From assembly GCF_025907915.1 (NCBI RefSeq), contig NZ_JAPAAF010000004.1, positions 181,699 through 245,698 on the forward strand: 64,000 bases of DNA, written 5' to 3'. This DNA comes from Gaoshiqia sediminis. GTDB taxonomy: Bacteria > Bacteroidota > Bacteroidia > Bacteroidales > Prolixibacteraceae. This document shows positions 25,867-34,010 of the stretch, piece by piece. The notes below the pieces were generated by a model that ran no database searches, was not told the origin of the DNA, and saw only the letters and a program-made list of their open reading frames with translations. A program made the translations under genes and the position numbers. Each line of letters opens with the position of its first letter. Positions within the stretch are counted from its first letter, which is position 1.

Positions 25867-27477
25867 ATGCAAAAGAATTTATTACTGGGCGTTGAAGCAA
25901 TCGGGCAGGGAGCTATTGATGGCGGCATGTCGGGCGTGTATGCCTATCCCGGGACACCTTCAACCGAAATCACCGAATACATACAGGAAAACCCGTTGGC
26001 GGAAGAGCGGAACATTCATCGAAAATGGTCGGCCAATGAAAAGACGGCATACGAAACTGCCCTGGGCATGAGCTATGCCGGGAAACGCGCGATGGCCTGC
26101 ATGAAACATGTAGGGCTGAACGTGGCTGCCGATGCTTTCATCAATTCCTCTATTACCGGGGTGAACGGCGGATTGATTCTGACCGTGGCAGACGACCCGT
26201 CGATGCATTCGTCGCAGAATGAACAGGATTCGCGTTTTTACGGGCAGTTTGCCATGATACCTGTGCTGGAACCATCGAATCAGCAGGAGGCCTACGATAT
26301 GGCGCGCGAAGGTTTTGCACTTTCGGAAGAAACCGGGGTGCCGGTGATGCTGCGGATTACTACCCGTTTGGCCCATTCGCGATCCGGGGTTGTGCGCAAG
26401 GATGTTTTGCCTGAAAATGAGCTGCTATTACCAACTGATCCGCTTCAGTTTGTGTTGCTGCCAGGCATTGCCCGCCGTCGCTACAAAGGGTTGCTGGGAA
26501 AACAACAACTGCTGAACGAATTGTCTGATTCGTCGAAATACAATCAATATATTGACGGGAAAGAAAAAAGCCTGGGCATTGTGTGCTGTGGGATTGCCTA
26601 CAATTACTTGCTCGAAAATTACAAAGACAGCGTGTGTCCATATCCGGTGGTCAAAATTTCGCAATACCCCATCCCCGAAAAAATGATGAAAAAGCTGGAT
26701 GCCGATTGCGACGAAATTTTAGTACTGGAAGAAGGCTATCCGTTGGTGGAAGAACACCTGAAAGGGTTCTTTGCTAAAGGAACACCGATTAAGGGGCGTC
26801 TTGACGGCACCTTGCCCCGCGATGGCGAACTGAACCCCGACCATGTTGCTAAAGCGCTAGGACGCGAAGTATATGAAGGTATTCCGGTTCCGTCGATTGT
26901 GGCCAACCGTCCGCCTGCCCTTTGCCAGGGGTGCGGTCACATGGACGCCTATAATGCCATGAACGAAGTGTTGGCCGAGTTTGGCCGCGGACGTGTGTTT
27001 TCGGATATTGGCTGTTACACGCTTGGGGCGCTTCCGCCATTCGAAACCATTAACTCGTGCGTGGACATGGGGGCATCGATCACGATGGCCAAGGGCGCTG
27101 CCGATGCCGGTCTGATTCCTGCTGTTGCCGTTATCGGCGATTCTACGTTTGCCCATTCAGGGATCACAGGTTTGCTGGATGCTGTAAATGAAAATGCCAA
27201 CATCACGATTGTGATTTCGGATAACGAATCGGTTTCGATGACGGGTGGGCAGGATTCGTCGGCTTACGGCAAAATTGAAAGTATTTGCGCTGGCGTTGGG
27301 GTCGATCCGGACCATATCCGGGTGATTGTCCCCTTGAAGAAGAACCACGAAGAAATGGTGAAAATGTTCCGCGAAGAGCTGGCATACGAAGGCGTTTCGG
27401 TTATCATTCCGCGCAGGGAATGCATCCAACGCGCCAGTCGCCGCAAACGAAACATCAGCCGTCAAGCAAACCATTAA
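25867..27477 (+). CDS. iorA: Indolepyruvate ferredoxin oxidoreductase alpha subunit
   Basis: A 536-residue subunit holding the TPP-dependent 2-oxoacid oxidoreductase core. The pyrimidine-binding half begins LLLGVEAIGQGAIDGGMSGV with YAYPGTPSTEITEYI. The TPP-binding half has LCQGCGHMDAYNAM (~355), VIGDSTFAHSGITGLLDAVN (~423) and the metal/TPP motif NESVSMTGGQDS. It oxidises aryl pyruvates from aromatic amino acids to aryl-acetyl-CoA with ferredoxin. Unlike archaeal IorA, the C-terminus ends in RRECIQRASRRKRNISRQ without a 2[4Fe-4S] ferredoxin domain. iorB starts 12 bases downstream. Confidence 0.95.
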   Translation: MQKNLLLGVEAIGQGAIDGGMSGVYAYPGTPSTEITEYIQENPLAEERNIHRKWSANEKTAYETALGMSYAGKRAMACMKHVGLNVAADAFINSSITGVNGGLILTVADDPSMHSSQNEQDSRFYGQFAMIPVLEPSNQQEAYDMAREGFALSEETGVPVMLRITTRLAHSRSGVVRKDVLPENELLLPTDPLQFVLLPGIARRRYKGLLGKQQLLNELSDSSKYNQYIDGKEKSLGIVCCGIAYNYLLENYKDSVCPYPVVKISQYPIPEKMMKKLDADCDEILVLEEGYPLVEEHLKGFFAKGTPIKGRLDGTLPRDGELNPDHVAKALGREVYEGIPVPSIVANRPPALCQGCGHMDAYNAMNEVLAEFGRGRVFSDIGCYTLGALPPFETINSCVDMGASITMAKGAADAGLIPAVAVIGDSTFAHSGITGLLDAVNENANITIVISDNESVSMTGGQDSSAYGKIESICAGVGVDPDHIRVIVPLKKNHEEMVKMFREELAYEGVSVIIPRRECIQRASRRKRNISRQANH

Positions 27478-27488
27478 AATTGAAAAAC

Positions 27489-28070
27489 ATGAAGTCAGAT
27501 ATCATTTTGGCCGGCGTTGGCGGCCAGGGAATTTTGTCTATAGCAGCCGTGTTGGGAATGGCTGCCCTGAAAGAGAATTTGCACTTGAAACAAGCAGAAA
27601 CGCATGGGATGAGCCAGCGGGGCGGGGCCGTGGTGTCGCACCTGCGTATCTCTGACCAGCCCATTGCTTCGGATTTGATTCAGCTTGGCACCGCCGATCT
27701 GATCCTGTCGGTTGAGCCGATGGAGTCGTTGCGCTACTTGCCGTTTCTTTCCGCAAAGGGCTATTTGGTCACCAACACCAATCCATTTATTAATATCCCG
27801 AATTACCCGGACGTGGAACAGGTACTGGCCGAAGTTGGCAAGCTACCCCGCTTTGTGGCCATCGATGCCGACCAGATTGCCAAAGAAGTTGGTAACGTTC
27901 GCGCGTCGAACATGGTGATGCTGGGCGCAGCTTCACCCTTTATCGATTTGGAATTTTCGAAGCTGGAAGATGGCATTCGTACTATTTTTGAGCGGAAGGG
28001 AGAAGCTATCGTTGAATTGAATTTAGCGGCATTACGCGCCGGGCGCAGCTTCGCCGAAAAAAATATGTAA
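27489..28070 (+). CDS. iorB: Indolepyruvate oxidoreductase beta (gamma-type) subunit
   Basis: A 193-residue subunit of the 2-oxoacid:ferredoxin oxidoreductase gamma family: DIILAGVGGQGILSIAAVLG at the N-terminus, AETHGMSQRGGAVVSHLRIS in the middle and ASNMVMLGAASPFID later. These are CoA-binding and interface elements. ATG 27489 follows iorA by 12 bases, so IorAB are made together. A rho-independent terminator follows the stop codon after a run of 16 T. Confidence 0.95.
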   Translation: MKSDIILAGVGGQGILSIAAVLGMAALKENLHLKQAETHGMSQRGGAVVSHLRISDQPIASDLIQLGTADLILSVEPMESLRYLPFLSAKGYLVTNTNPFINIPNYPDVEQVLAEVGKLPRFVAIDADQIAKEVGNVRASNMVMLGAASPFIDLEFSKLEDGIRTIFERKGEAIVELNLAALRAGRSFAEKNM

Positions 28071-28075
28071 GACTG

Positions 28076-28128
28076 TTTTTTTTTTTTTTTTGATAATCAG
28101 AACGGGAGCGAGAGATCGTTCCCGTTTT
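28076..28128 (+). terminator. T16 tract and terminator after iorAB
   Basis: A run of 16 T (28076-28091) directly follows iorB. The hairpin AACGGGAGCGA (28101-28111) with TCGTTCCCGTT (28116-28126), loop GAGA, has one G-T pair and leads into TTTT. The hairpin is the likely terminator; the T16 tract is a homopolymer of unknown role and a possible length-variation site. Confidence 0.8.
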
Positions 28129-28244
28129 AGTTGGTATTCTATGACCGAAAAAGGGAATATGTCGATAATAACAGATGGCAGGAAAAAATAGAATATCCGC
28201 GTTTTTTTGTAGTTTCACCTTTCATAAACCGTTTGCATCTTCCT

Positions 28245-29477
28245 ATGGCATTAAATTACATCTGGGTATTTTTCTTTCTGATTGCTTTTGTTGTTGGTTT
28301 GGTAAAGCTGATTTTTTTGGGCGATACCCAAATTTTCCCGGACATGGTCAGTTCGACCTTCGACATGGCAAAAACCGGCTTCGAAATTTCGTTGGGCCTC
28401 ACCGGTGTGCTTACCTTGTGGATGGGCATCATGAAAATTGGTGAGGACGGGGGAGTGGTGAAGGTTTTTTCCCGGTTGGTTGGTCCGTTCTTTCGGAAAC
28501 TTTTCCCGGAACTTGGTGAAAATCACCCGGCACACGCGTCCATTATGATGAACATTGCCGCCAACATGCTGAACCTGGACAATGCAGCCACGCCCATGGG
28601 ATTGAAAGCCATGCAGGAAATGCAGGAAACCAATGTCAACAAGAAGGTGGCCTCCAATGCGCAAATCATGTTTTTGGTGCTGAATACCTCCGGGCTGACC
28701 TTGCTGCCCATCAGTATCATGGTTTATCGGGCGCAGTTGGGGGCAGTCAACCCAAGTGATATTTTCATCCCGATTATGCTGGCTACCTATTTTTCGACTC
28801 TCGCTGGACTGATTGCGGTGGCTTGGCATCAGAAAATTAATTTGTTGGATAAAACCATCCTGTCATATTTGGGCGGCATTACGGCCGTGATAGTGGGCAT
28901 CATCTGGTATTTCTCGGTGTTGGACAAGGACCAGATTACGACAATCTCAAACGTGGCCAGCAACCTGATTTTATTTTCGGTGATTGTATTGTTCATTTTG
29001 CTGGGCCTTCGGAAAAAGATCAACATCTACGAAGCCTTTATTGACGGTGCGAAAGACGGGTTTAGAACGGCCGTAAAAATCATTCCTTACCTGATTGCCA
29101 TTTTGGTGGCCATTGGCGTTTTTCGGGCCTCCGGCGCTATGGACTGGTTTATCGACGGTGTTGCCTGGAGTATGCAACAGTTGGGGGTGAATACCGACTT
29201 TATCGGTGCGCTCCCCACCGCACTGATGAAACCATTGAGTGGAAGCGGCGCACGCGGCATGATGGTGGATGCCATGAACACGTATGGCGCCGATTCGTTT
29301 GTGGGGCGGGTGGCCAGTACCGTGCAGGGCGCCACGGATACTACTTTCTATATATTAGCCGTCTATTTTGGTTCGGTGGGAATAAAGAAAACCCGCCATG
29401 CGCTGGCATGCGGGCTAATTGCAGATTTTGTGGGTATTGTTGCGGCCATCCTGATGGCTTACCTGTTCTTTTATTAA
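28245..29477 (+). CDS. Nucleoside-recognition-domain membrane protein (fused SpmA-SpmB type)
   Basis: A 410-residue membrane protein with two Gate/nucleoside-recognition domains in tandem. The first half (LTGVLTLWMGIMKIGEDGGV, MMNIAANMLNLDNAATPMGL) corresponds to spore maturation protein A. The second half (IDGAKDGFRTAVKIIPYLIA, LMKPLSGSGARGMMVDAMN, TVQGATDTTFYILAVYFGSV) corresponds to SpmB. In non-spore-formers the fused form is a transporter-like protein of unknown substrate; the spore name does not imply sporulation. ATG 28245 begins the first helix (MALNYIWVFF). The gene ends 10 bases from a convergent Dabb-family gene. Confidence 0.88.
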   Translation: MALNYIWVFFFLIAFVVGLVKLIFLGDTQIFPDMVSSTFDMAKTGFEISLGLTGVLTLWMGIMKIGEDGGVVKVFSRLVGPFFRKLFPELGENHPAHASIMMNIAANMLNLDNAATPMGLKAMQEMQETNVNKKVASNAQIMFLVLNTSGLTLLPISIMVYRAQLGAVNPSDIFIPIMLATYFSTLAGLIAVAWHQKINLLDKTILSYLGGITAVIVGIIWYFSVLDKDQITTISNVASNLILFSVIVLFILLGLRKKINIYEAFIDGAKDGFRTAVKIIPYLIAILVAIGVFRASGAMDWFIDGVAWSMQQLGVNTDFIGALPTALMKPLSGSGARGMMVDAMNTYGADSFVGRVASTVQGATDTTFYILAVYFGSVGIKKTRHALACGLIADFVGIVAAILMAYLFFY

Positions 29478-29487
29478 TGCGAAAGGA

Positions 29488-29901
29488 TTAATTCATGGCA
29501 TCGTACACGATCACTTTTTTCCACAAATCGCCATACTCTTCCACAAACTTCAAATGTGTGGGATGAATCTGATAGCTGTCCTGGTCGGCCTCATTCTCGA
29601 AAATAGCCATGTAAGAATAGGTAAACGAATCATCCACCACCTCGCGAGGCGATTGGACAGGTTTGCCAACATGGCTCAACTTTATCTCCGGGATGGTCAG
29701 CAACAGGTTGATGCCTTCTTCAAAGCGTTTGCAGTCGGCTTCGCTGTCCGGGTTTTTCAGCCAGAAAAAAACATGGTGCACCAAGCCTTTATCAATGGTG
29801 ATTTTCAGCTCGGAAGCTTCGGCCTTTTTTGCGAAGACTGAAAGGCCCAGAAAGCCGGCACCAGCCAGGGCTTGTTTTACGAAGTTGCGTCGGTTTTTCA
29901 T
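29488..29901 (-). CDS. Dabb-domain (stress-responsive A/B barrel) protein with Tat-type signal
   Basis: A 137-residue protein. The N-terminus MKNRRNFVKQALAGAGFLGL has the twin Arg and hydrophobic stretch of a Tat signal. After it, KGLVHHVFFWLKNPDSEADC and FTYSYMAIFENEADQDSY with HPTHLKFVEEY form a Dabb ferredoxin-like barrel. Dabb proteins are small dimeric barrels, a few of which are enzymes; the function here is unknown. It lies just downstream of kdsA (18 bases) on the same strand and may be co-transcribed with it. Confidence 0.85.
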   Translation of the reverse strand: MKNRRNFVKQALAGAGFLGLSVFAKKAEASELKITIDKGLVHHVFFWLKNPDSEADCKRFEEGINLLLTIPEIKLSHVGKPVQSPREVVDDSFTYSYMAIFENEADQDSYQIHPTHLKFVEEYGDLWKKVIVYDAMN

Positions 29902-29919
29902 CCTGTTGGGTTTTATGGG

Positions 29920-30726
29920 TTATAGTGAATCGACCGTTTTTTTCAGCTTGACGAGTTTTGTGAGCAAGTCCTCCAGCAAATCCAGACGCAGCATGTTGGC
30001 GCCGTCCGACTTGGCAATGGCTGGGTTGGGATGGGTTTCAATAAAAATGCCATCGGCGCCAACGGCAATGCCTGCTTTGGCGATTGTTTCAATCAATTCG
30101 GGTTTGCCTCCGGTAACGCCGCTGCTTTGGTTGGGCTGCTGCAGCGAATGGGTAATGTCGAGAATGACCGGACAATTATTCTTTTTCATTTCCGGGATGC
30201 CACGGTAGTCAACCACCAGGTCTTGGTAGCCAAACGTTGTTCCGCGCTCGGTGAGCATCACGCGCTCGTTTCCGCTTTCGCGAACCTTGTCAACGGCAAA
30301 TTGCATGGATTCGGGCGCCAGAAACTGGCCTTTTTTTATGTTGATCACTTTGCCGGTTTCGGCAGCAGCAATCAGTAAATCGGTTTGCCGGCAAAGAAAG
30401 GCCGGAATTTGAAGTACATCAACATATTTTGCTGCCAGGCTTGCTTCGGCTGCCGAGTGAATGTCGGTAACCGTGGGAATGCCAAATTTTTCACCTACCG
30501 CTTTCAAAATGCCCAGCGCTTTTTCATCCCCAATCCCGGTAAACGAATCCAATCGGGAGCGGTTGGCTTTTCGGTACGATCCTTTAAAAACAAAGGGAAT
30601 ATGCAATTTCTGGCTGATGGCATTTATCTTCTCAGCAATCTCAAAAGCCATTTCTTCTCCCTCAATAACACATGGGCCTGCCAGTAGTATAAAGTTTTCG
30701 CCTGAATATTTTATTTTAGGAATCAT
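29920..30726 (-). CDS. kdsA: 3-deoxy-8-phosphooctulonate synthase
   Basis: A 268-residue KDO-8-phosphate synthase: FILLAGPCVIEGEEMAFEIA at the N-terminus, FVFKGSYRKANRSRLDSFTG, IPAFLCRQTDLLIAAAETGK, NIKKGQFLAPESM, MLTERGTTFGYQDLVVDYRG and GIFIETHPNPAIAKSDGANM. It condenses phosphoenolpyruvate and arabinose-5-phosphate to KDO-8-P for lipopolysaccharide core in the cytoplasm. Length and motifs are normal. It precedes the Dabb gene; other Kdo genes are not in the window. It is divergent from the histidine kinase across a 534-base intergenic region that contains a palindromic element. Confidence 0.96.
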   Translation of the reverse strand: MIPKIKYSGENFILLAGPCVIEGEEMAFEIAEKINAISQKLHIPFVFKGSYRKANRSRLDSFTGIGDEKALGILKAVGEKFGIPTVTDIHSAAEASLAAKYVDVLQIPAFLCRQTDLLIAAAETGKVINIKKGQFLAPESMQFAVDKVRESGNERVMLTERGTTFGYQDLVVDYRGIPEMKKNNCPVILDITHSLQQPNQSSGVTGGKPELIETIAKAGIAVGADGIFIETHPNPAIAKSDGANMLRLDLLEDLLTKLVKLKKTVDSL

Positions 30727-30874
30727 CGTTATTTTTTTGACGAAGATACGAATTGAAAAAATATTTCTTTACATCGGTGGAAATTGATATGTAAATTAAT
30801 CTGCCGTCAGGTTAAACAAGGGGCCTGTGGTTTTTGTTAAAATACGGATCGTTTACTAACATTTATGGAAACCG

Positions 30875-31009
30875 AAGCTAGTGTTGAGTTAAGCTTAAAA
30901 TAGCGGTCGTCATGCTGAATTTATTTCAGCATCGCATTCTATAGCAACAGATTCCGAAACAAGTTCGGAATGACATTCCGTCATTAGAGGCTTAACGCAA
31001 CACTAGCTT
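30875..31009. repeat. Palindromic MITE-like element with 18-bp terminal inverted repeats
   Basis: The ends GCTAGTGTTGAGTTAAGC (30877-30894) and GCTTAACGCAACACTAGC (30990-31007) are inverted copies matching at 17 of 18 positions, and AA/TT extend them. Inside are two hairpins: ATGCTGAA/TTCAGCAT (about 30912-30931) and ATTCCGAA/TTCGGAAT (about 30951-30974). The whole ~135-base unit folds into nested stems and has no reading frame. Similar short palindromes with GTCATGCTGAA are common between genes in Bacteroidota, as I recall. The rest of the 534-base gap (30727-30874, 31010-31260) shows nothing I can name. Confidence 0.75.
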
Positions 31010-31260
31010 TACCGGTACTGTTTTCGCGAAAAATTGCATTAAAATATGGAATGTATTCTCATTTTACGGATTGACACATAATGCACCCTTTCAATAATTG
31101 AATGGAAGCAACTGGAACGATTTTCAGGAACCTAACCAACCGGAGGCGTTGTTCGGGTTTCAATAAGAAAATCATACTACGCTTAAAAATTTTATTCAAA
31201 CAGTAGGAATATTTCACGAAATGGCCTTAATTTTAGCTCAGTAATTGCGATTAATTAAAT

Positions 31261-32001
31261 ATGACCGAGGAACCCAAAGAGACGTTTTCATTGGCTCAAA
31301 ATCCCCCTGATAACGGTTTAGAGTTCGAATCCAGCAAGCAAATTATCAGCTCAATTTCACATGAGCTGCGTACTCCGCTTGCCATAATCAGCTCAAACAT
31401 TCAGTTGCTGAAGAAGTTTAGCTATGGGCTCGACAGTAAGATGGTGCGGGAAACATTCTCCTTGTGTGAAGAGGCTGTTGGGGCGATGACCAATTTCATC
31501 GAGGACATCCATTTTTTGAATGTTTCAAACAAAGGTCAACTTAAAGCGGTTTTCCAAAATGTTGAGCTGGAGCCTTTTTTTAAGGAATTTGTTGACCGTA
31601 TTTCGGATTCGGATTTTAACCGGAAGCGAATACATGTGGAAACTACGTTGGAAGTTCCGTATATTTGTTGCGATAAACACCTGCTATTTAAAGTTTTGGC
31701 TAAATTAATGGATAATGCGTTGAAATTTTCTGGTGAGCGGGTAGATTTTACCGTATCTTCCAGCCATAATGGATTGATTGCAGAGGTGGCTGACCAGGGA
31801 GTAGGAATCCCACCGGAGGAAATATCAGCGATCTATGAGCCCTTTAAAAGGTGTGCAAATGTTAGGATGATTACCGGTTGTGGATTAGGACTTGCCATTG
31901 CGAAAAAATGTACCGATGCATTGAACGGGGAAATTGAAGTGGCAAGTGAGCTGGGGAAGGGTACAAGGTTTAAAATTAAAATTCCGGACCATGAGTGTTA
32001 A
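31261..32001 (+). CDS. Soluble sensor histidine kinase
   Basis: A 246-residue histidine kinase with no membrane helix and no recognisable sensor domain. The H-box is ISSISHELRTPLAIISS with His34, the N-box MDNALKFS has Asn152, and the G-boxes are VADQGVGIPPEEISAI and GCGLGLAIAKKCTDALNG. It must receive its signal through the ~30-residue N-terminus or a partner protein. The response regulator starts inside its last codons (11-base overlap), so the two form a coupled two-component pair. It lies upstream of the polysaccharide-utilisation-type locus but is separated from it by a terminator, so a link is only possible. Confidence 0.92.
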   Translation: MTEEPKETFSLAQNPPDNGLEFESSKQIISSISHELRTPLAIISSNIQLLKKFSYGLDSKMVRETFSLCEEAVGAMTNFIEDIHFLNVSNKGQLKAVFQNVELEPFFKEFVDRISDSDFNRKRIHVETTLEVPYICCDKHLLFKVLAKLMDNALKFSGERVDFTVSSSHNGLIAEVADQGVGIPPEEISAIYEPFKRCANVRMITGCGLGLAIAKKCTDALNGEIEVASELGKGTRFKIKIPDHEC

Positions 32002-33076
32002 AAGAATATTGGTTATTGAAGATGATGTCTTGCTGGCAAAAACACTTCGAAATGTGTTGATGGCAGACGGATATAAAGCTTATGTGGCAAATTCGGGGGC
32101 TGAGGGGATACAGAAGGCCTATGAACTTGCACCCGATTTGATTTTATGCGATATCAACATGACCCCAATTGATGGTTATCAGGTTTTTAATATTCTCAAC
32201 GACAGTTCAATAACCAATAAAATACCGTTCATTTTCATTACCGGAAAGTCGGATATTGAAGATATCCGGTTGGGTATGGAACTGGGTGTGGATGACTACA
32301 TTGTGAAACCTTTCAGCAATGATGAGCTGTTGAAATCCATAAAGGTCCGCCTGGCCAAATATGAGAAACTCGTCAATATGGGCAAGAGTGATTACAACGC
32401 TCTGGTTGAACTTTCGCCCAATGGCATTTTCCTTTTCGATGGTGAAACAATATACGAAATCAACCAGGCCTTTTCGGTGATGACTGGTCTCAGTGCCGAT
32501 GATTTGAAGAAAGTGACTTTTAAAAACCTGGTTGATGAAAAAACGTACAGCTCCATTCAGCCCCGTATCCAGAAATGCACCAGCGGATTATTGAAAAGTT
32601 TTGATGACCAGATTAACCTGATTACCCCAAACCGCTCCTTCAACGAATGTAAATTGTACATCACGACCAGTCATAAATACAACGGTTTTACCTTGCTGAT
32701 CGGATTACTTGCACCGGCAGAAACCAGCAAGCCGGTTGATCATTCCGAGTACGACCGGTTGGTAAGTATTCTCTCCGAAGAAAAGGTCGATATCAGCGGA
32801 GATTTGGCACTGAAACTTCAAACGGTTTTTCATTTTCCGTCGGTTAAGCCGGTTGGTGAAAGCAAGCCTCTGATTGAAAATATATTTTCAAAACGGGAGC
32901 AGGAAGTGCTGAAATTATCCTGCAAAGGCCTCCCGATTAAAATTATTGCCGATGAACTGTGTATTTCGGACCGGACAGTGGAAAAACACCGGGCCAGTCT
33001 GATGGAAAAAACCGGCTCCAAAAATATTGTCGAAGTGATTATTTATGCACTCAAGAATGACTTGATTGACCTTTAA
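31991..33076 (+). CDS. Response regulator: receiver, PAS-like domain, LuxR-type HTH
   Basis: A 361-residue regulator. The receiver (1-125) has the phosphoacceptor Asp54 in ILCDINMTPIDGY and Lys in YIVKPFSNDEL. A PAS-like region (~135-260; YNALVELSPNGIFLFDGETI) follows, then a C-terminal LuxR/GerE helix-turn-helix (FSKREQEVLKLSCKGLPIKI with DRTVEKHRASLMEKTG). It is translated in overlap with the histidine kinase at ATG 31991, and is expected to bind DNA when phosphorylated; the PAS segment could add a second input. A strong terminator follows, closing the two-gene unit. Targets are unknown. Confidence 0.93.
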   Translation: MSVKRILVIEDDVLLAKTLRNVLMADGYKAYVANSGAEGIQKAYELAPDLILCDINMTPIDGYQVFNILNDSSITNKIPFIFITGKSDIEDIRLGMELGVDDYIVKPFSNDELLKSIKVRLAKYEKLVNMGKSDYNALVELSPNGIFLFDGETIYEINQAFSVMTGLSADDLKKVTFKNLVDEKTYSSIQPRIQKCTSGLLKSFDDQINLITPNRSFNECKLYITTSHKYNGFTLLIGLLAPAETSKPVDHSEYDRLVSILSEEKVDISGDLALKLQTVFHFPSVKPVGESKPLIENIFSKREQEVLKLSCKGLPIKIIADELCISDRTVEKHRASLMEKTGSKNIVEVIIYALKNDLIDL

Positions 33077-33143
33077 AACAACGTATTTCGGTTTTATTAT
33101 TTTGGAATCGATTAGTATGATTTAAAGGATATCTGTCAATAAT

Positions 33144-33170
33144 GCTCAACCTGTGTTGGGCTTTTTTTTT
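33144..33170 (+). terminator. Terminator after the two-component pair
   Basis: GCTCAAC (33144-33150) and GTTGGGC (33155-33161) form a 7-bp stem with one T-G pair and loop CTGT, followed by nine T (33162-33170). Confidence 0.88.
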
Positions 33171-33294
33171 GAAATTTCGAAAGCAATTATTTTACTGCGA
33201 AAATAGTGAACTGCCAACAAATATTTCAAAATGTATTTGTGACATTAATTCCGGTATTTAAAGAAAAAATGGAGTTTTAGTCTGTTTTTTCAAC

Positions 33295-33302
33295 TACGTT
33301 TG
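33295..33302 (+). promoter_or_regulatory. Putative -7 box of the ECF sigma gene
   Basis: TACGTTTG matches TAnnTTTG and lies 33 bases before the sigma gene ATG. The region 19-21 bases upstream is T-rich (TTTTAG) but lacks an exact TTTG. Confidence 0.45.
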
Positions 33303-33335
33303 TGTATCATTGCAGAGCGTCAAGACACACACGGC

Positions 33336-33875
33336 ATGGATCGAACCGATGAGCAACTTTTTCAACAGATCAGGGATGATGATTATTTTAGCTATAATCA
33401 ATTGTTTATGCGCTACTACGCCAGGTTGTGCGCCTTTGTGTACGAATATCTCCAGGATGAAGCGGTTGCCGAAGATCTGATTCAAGATCTCTTCCTGAAA
33501 TTATGGGCAGAGCGCAAACGGATTGAAATCCGTGAGCGGGTGATCTCCTACCTGTATAAAGCCTCGCGGAATGCTGCTCTGAATCATCTCCGGTCTGAAA
33601 AAAATAGACAGAAAGCAATTAACACGCTGCCATTGACTGAAAGCCAACCGGAAGATGAATTTACCGATTTTGACGAATTTGTAGTTCAGTTGCAGGCTTG
33701 TATTGATGAATTGCCGGACAGGAGCAAGCAGGTTTTTGTGATGAGCCGGATAGATGGCTTTAAGCTTGCCGAAATCTCGGAGAAACTGGGCATATCCGTA
33801 AAAACCATTAAAAACCAAATCTGGAAATCGATGCAATATTTGCGTTCCTGCCTGAAACAGAAAAATGTTCTGTAA
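33336..33875 (+). CDS. ECF sigma-70 factor of the SusCD locus
   Basis: A 179-residue ECF factor. Region 2 is seen in YARLCAFVYEYLQDEAVAED with LIQDLFLKLWAERKR and VISYLYKASRNAALNHLR. Region 4 is FVMSRIDGFKLAEISEKLGI with SVKTIKNQIWKSMQYLRS. It is followed in order by a FecR-type anti-sigma gene and a SusC gene that carries an STN domain, the standard Bacteroidota trans-envelope signalling arrangement. I infer that substrate binding by SusC releases this factor to transcribe the downstream locus. ATG 33336 is favoured over the longer frame starting 33300. Confidence 0.95.
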   Translation: MDRTDEQLFQQIRDDDYFSYNQLFMRYYARLCAFVYEYLQDEAVAEDLIQDLFLKLWAERKRIEIRERVISYLYKASRNAALNHLRSEKNRQKAINTLPLTESQPEDEFTDFDEFVVQLQACIDELPDRSKQVFVMSRIDGFKLAEISEKLGISVKTIKNQIWKSMQYLRSCLKQKNVL

Positions 33876-34010
33876 TTAACTGAAAATCTGTATTTAAAGC
33901 TTTTTTAATTTCAGCTCGCGAAGATTCTTCCCTTTTATTTTATAAATAAATCAATTTTTGGATAGGACTTTTTATAGGGTGCTGTGTCATACCTGTAAAA
34001 AGCCAAAATA

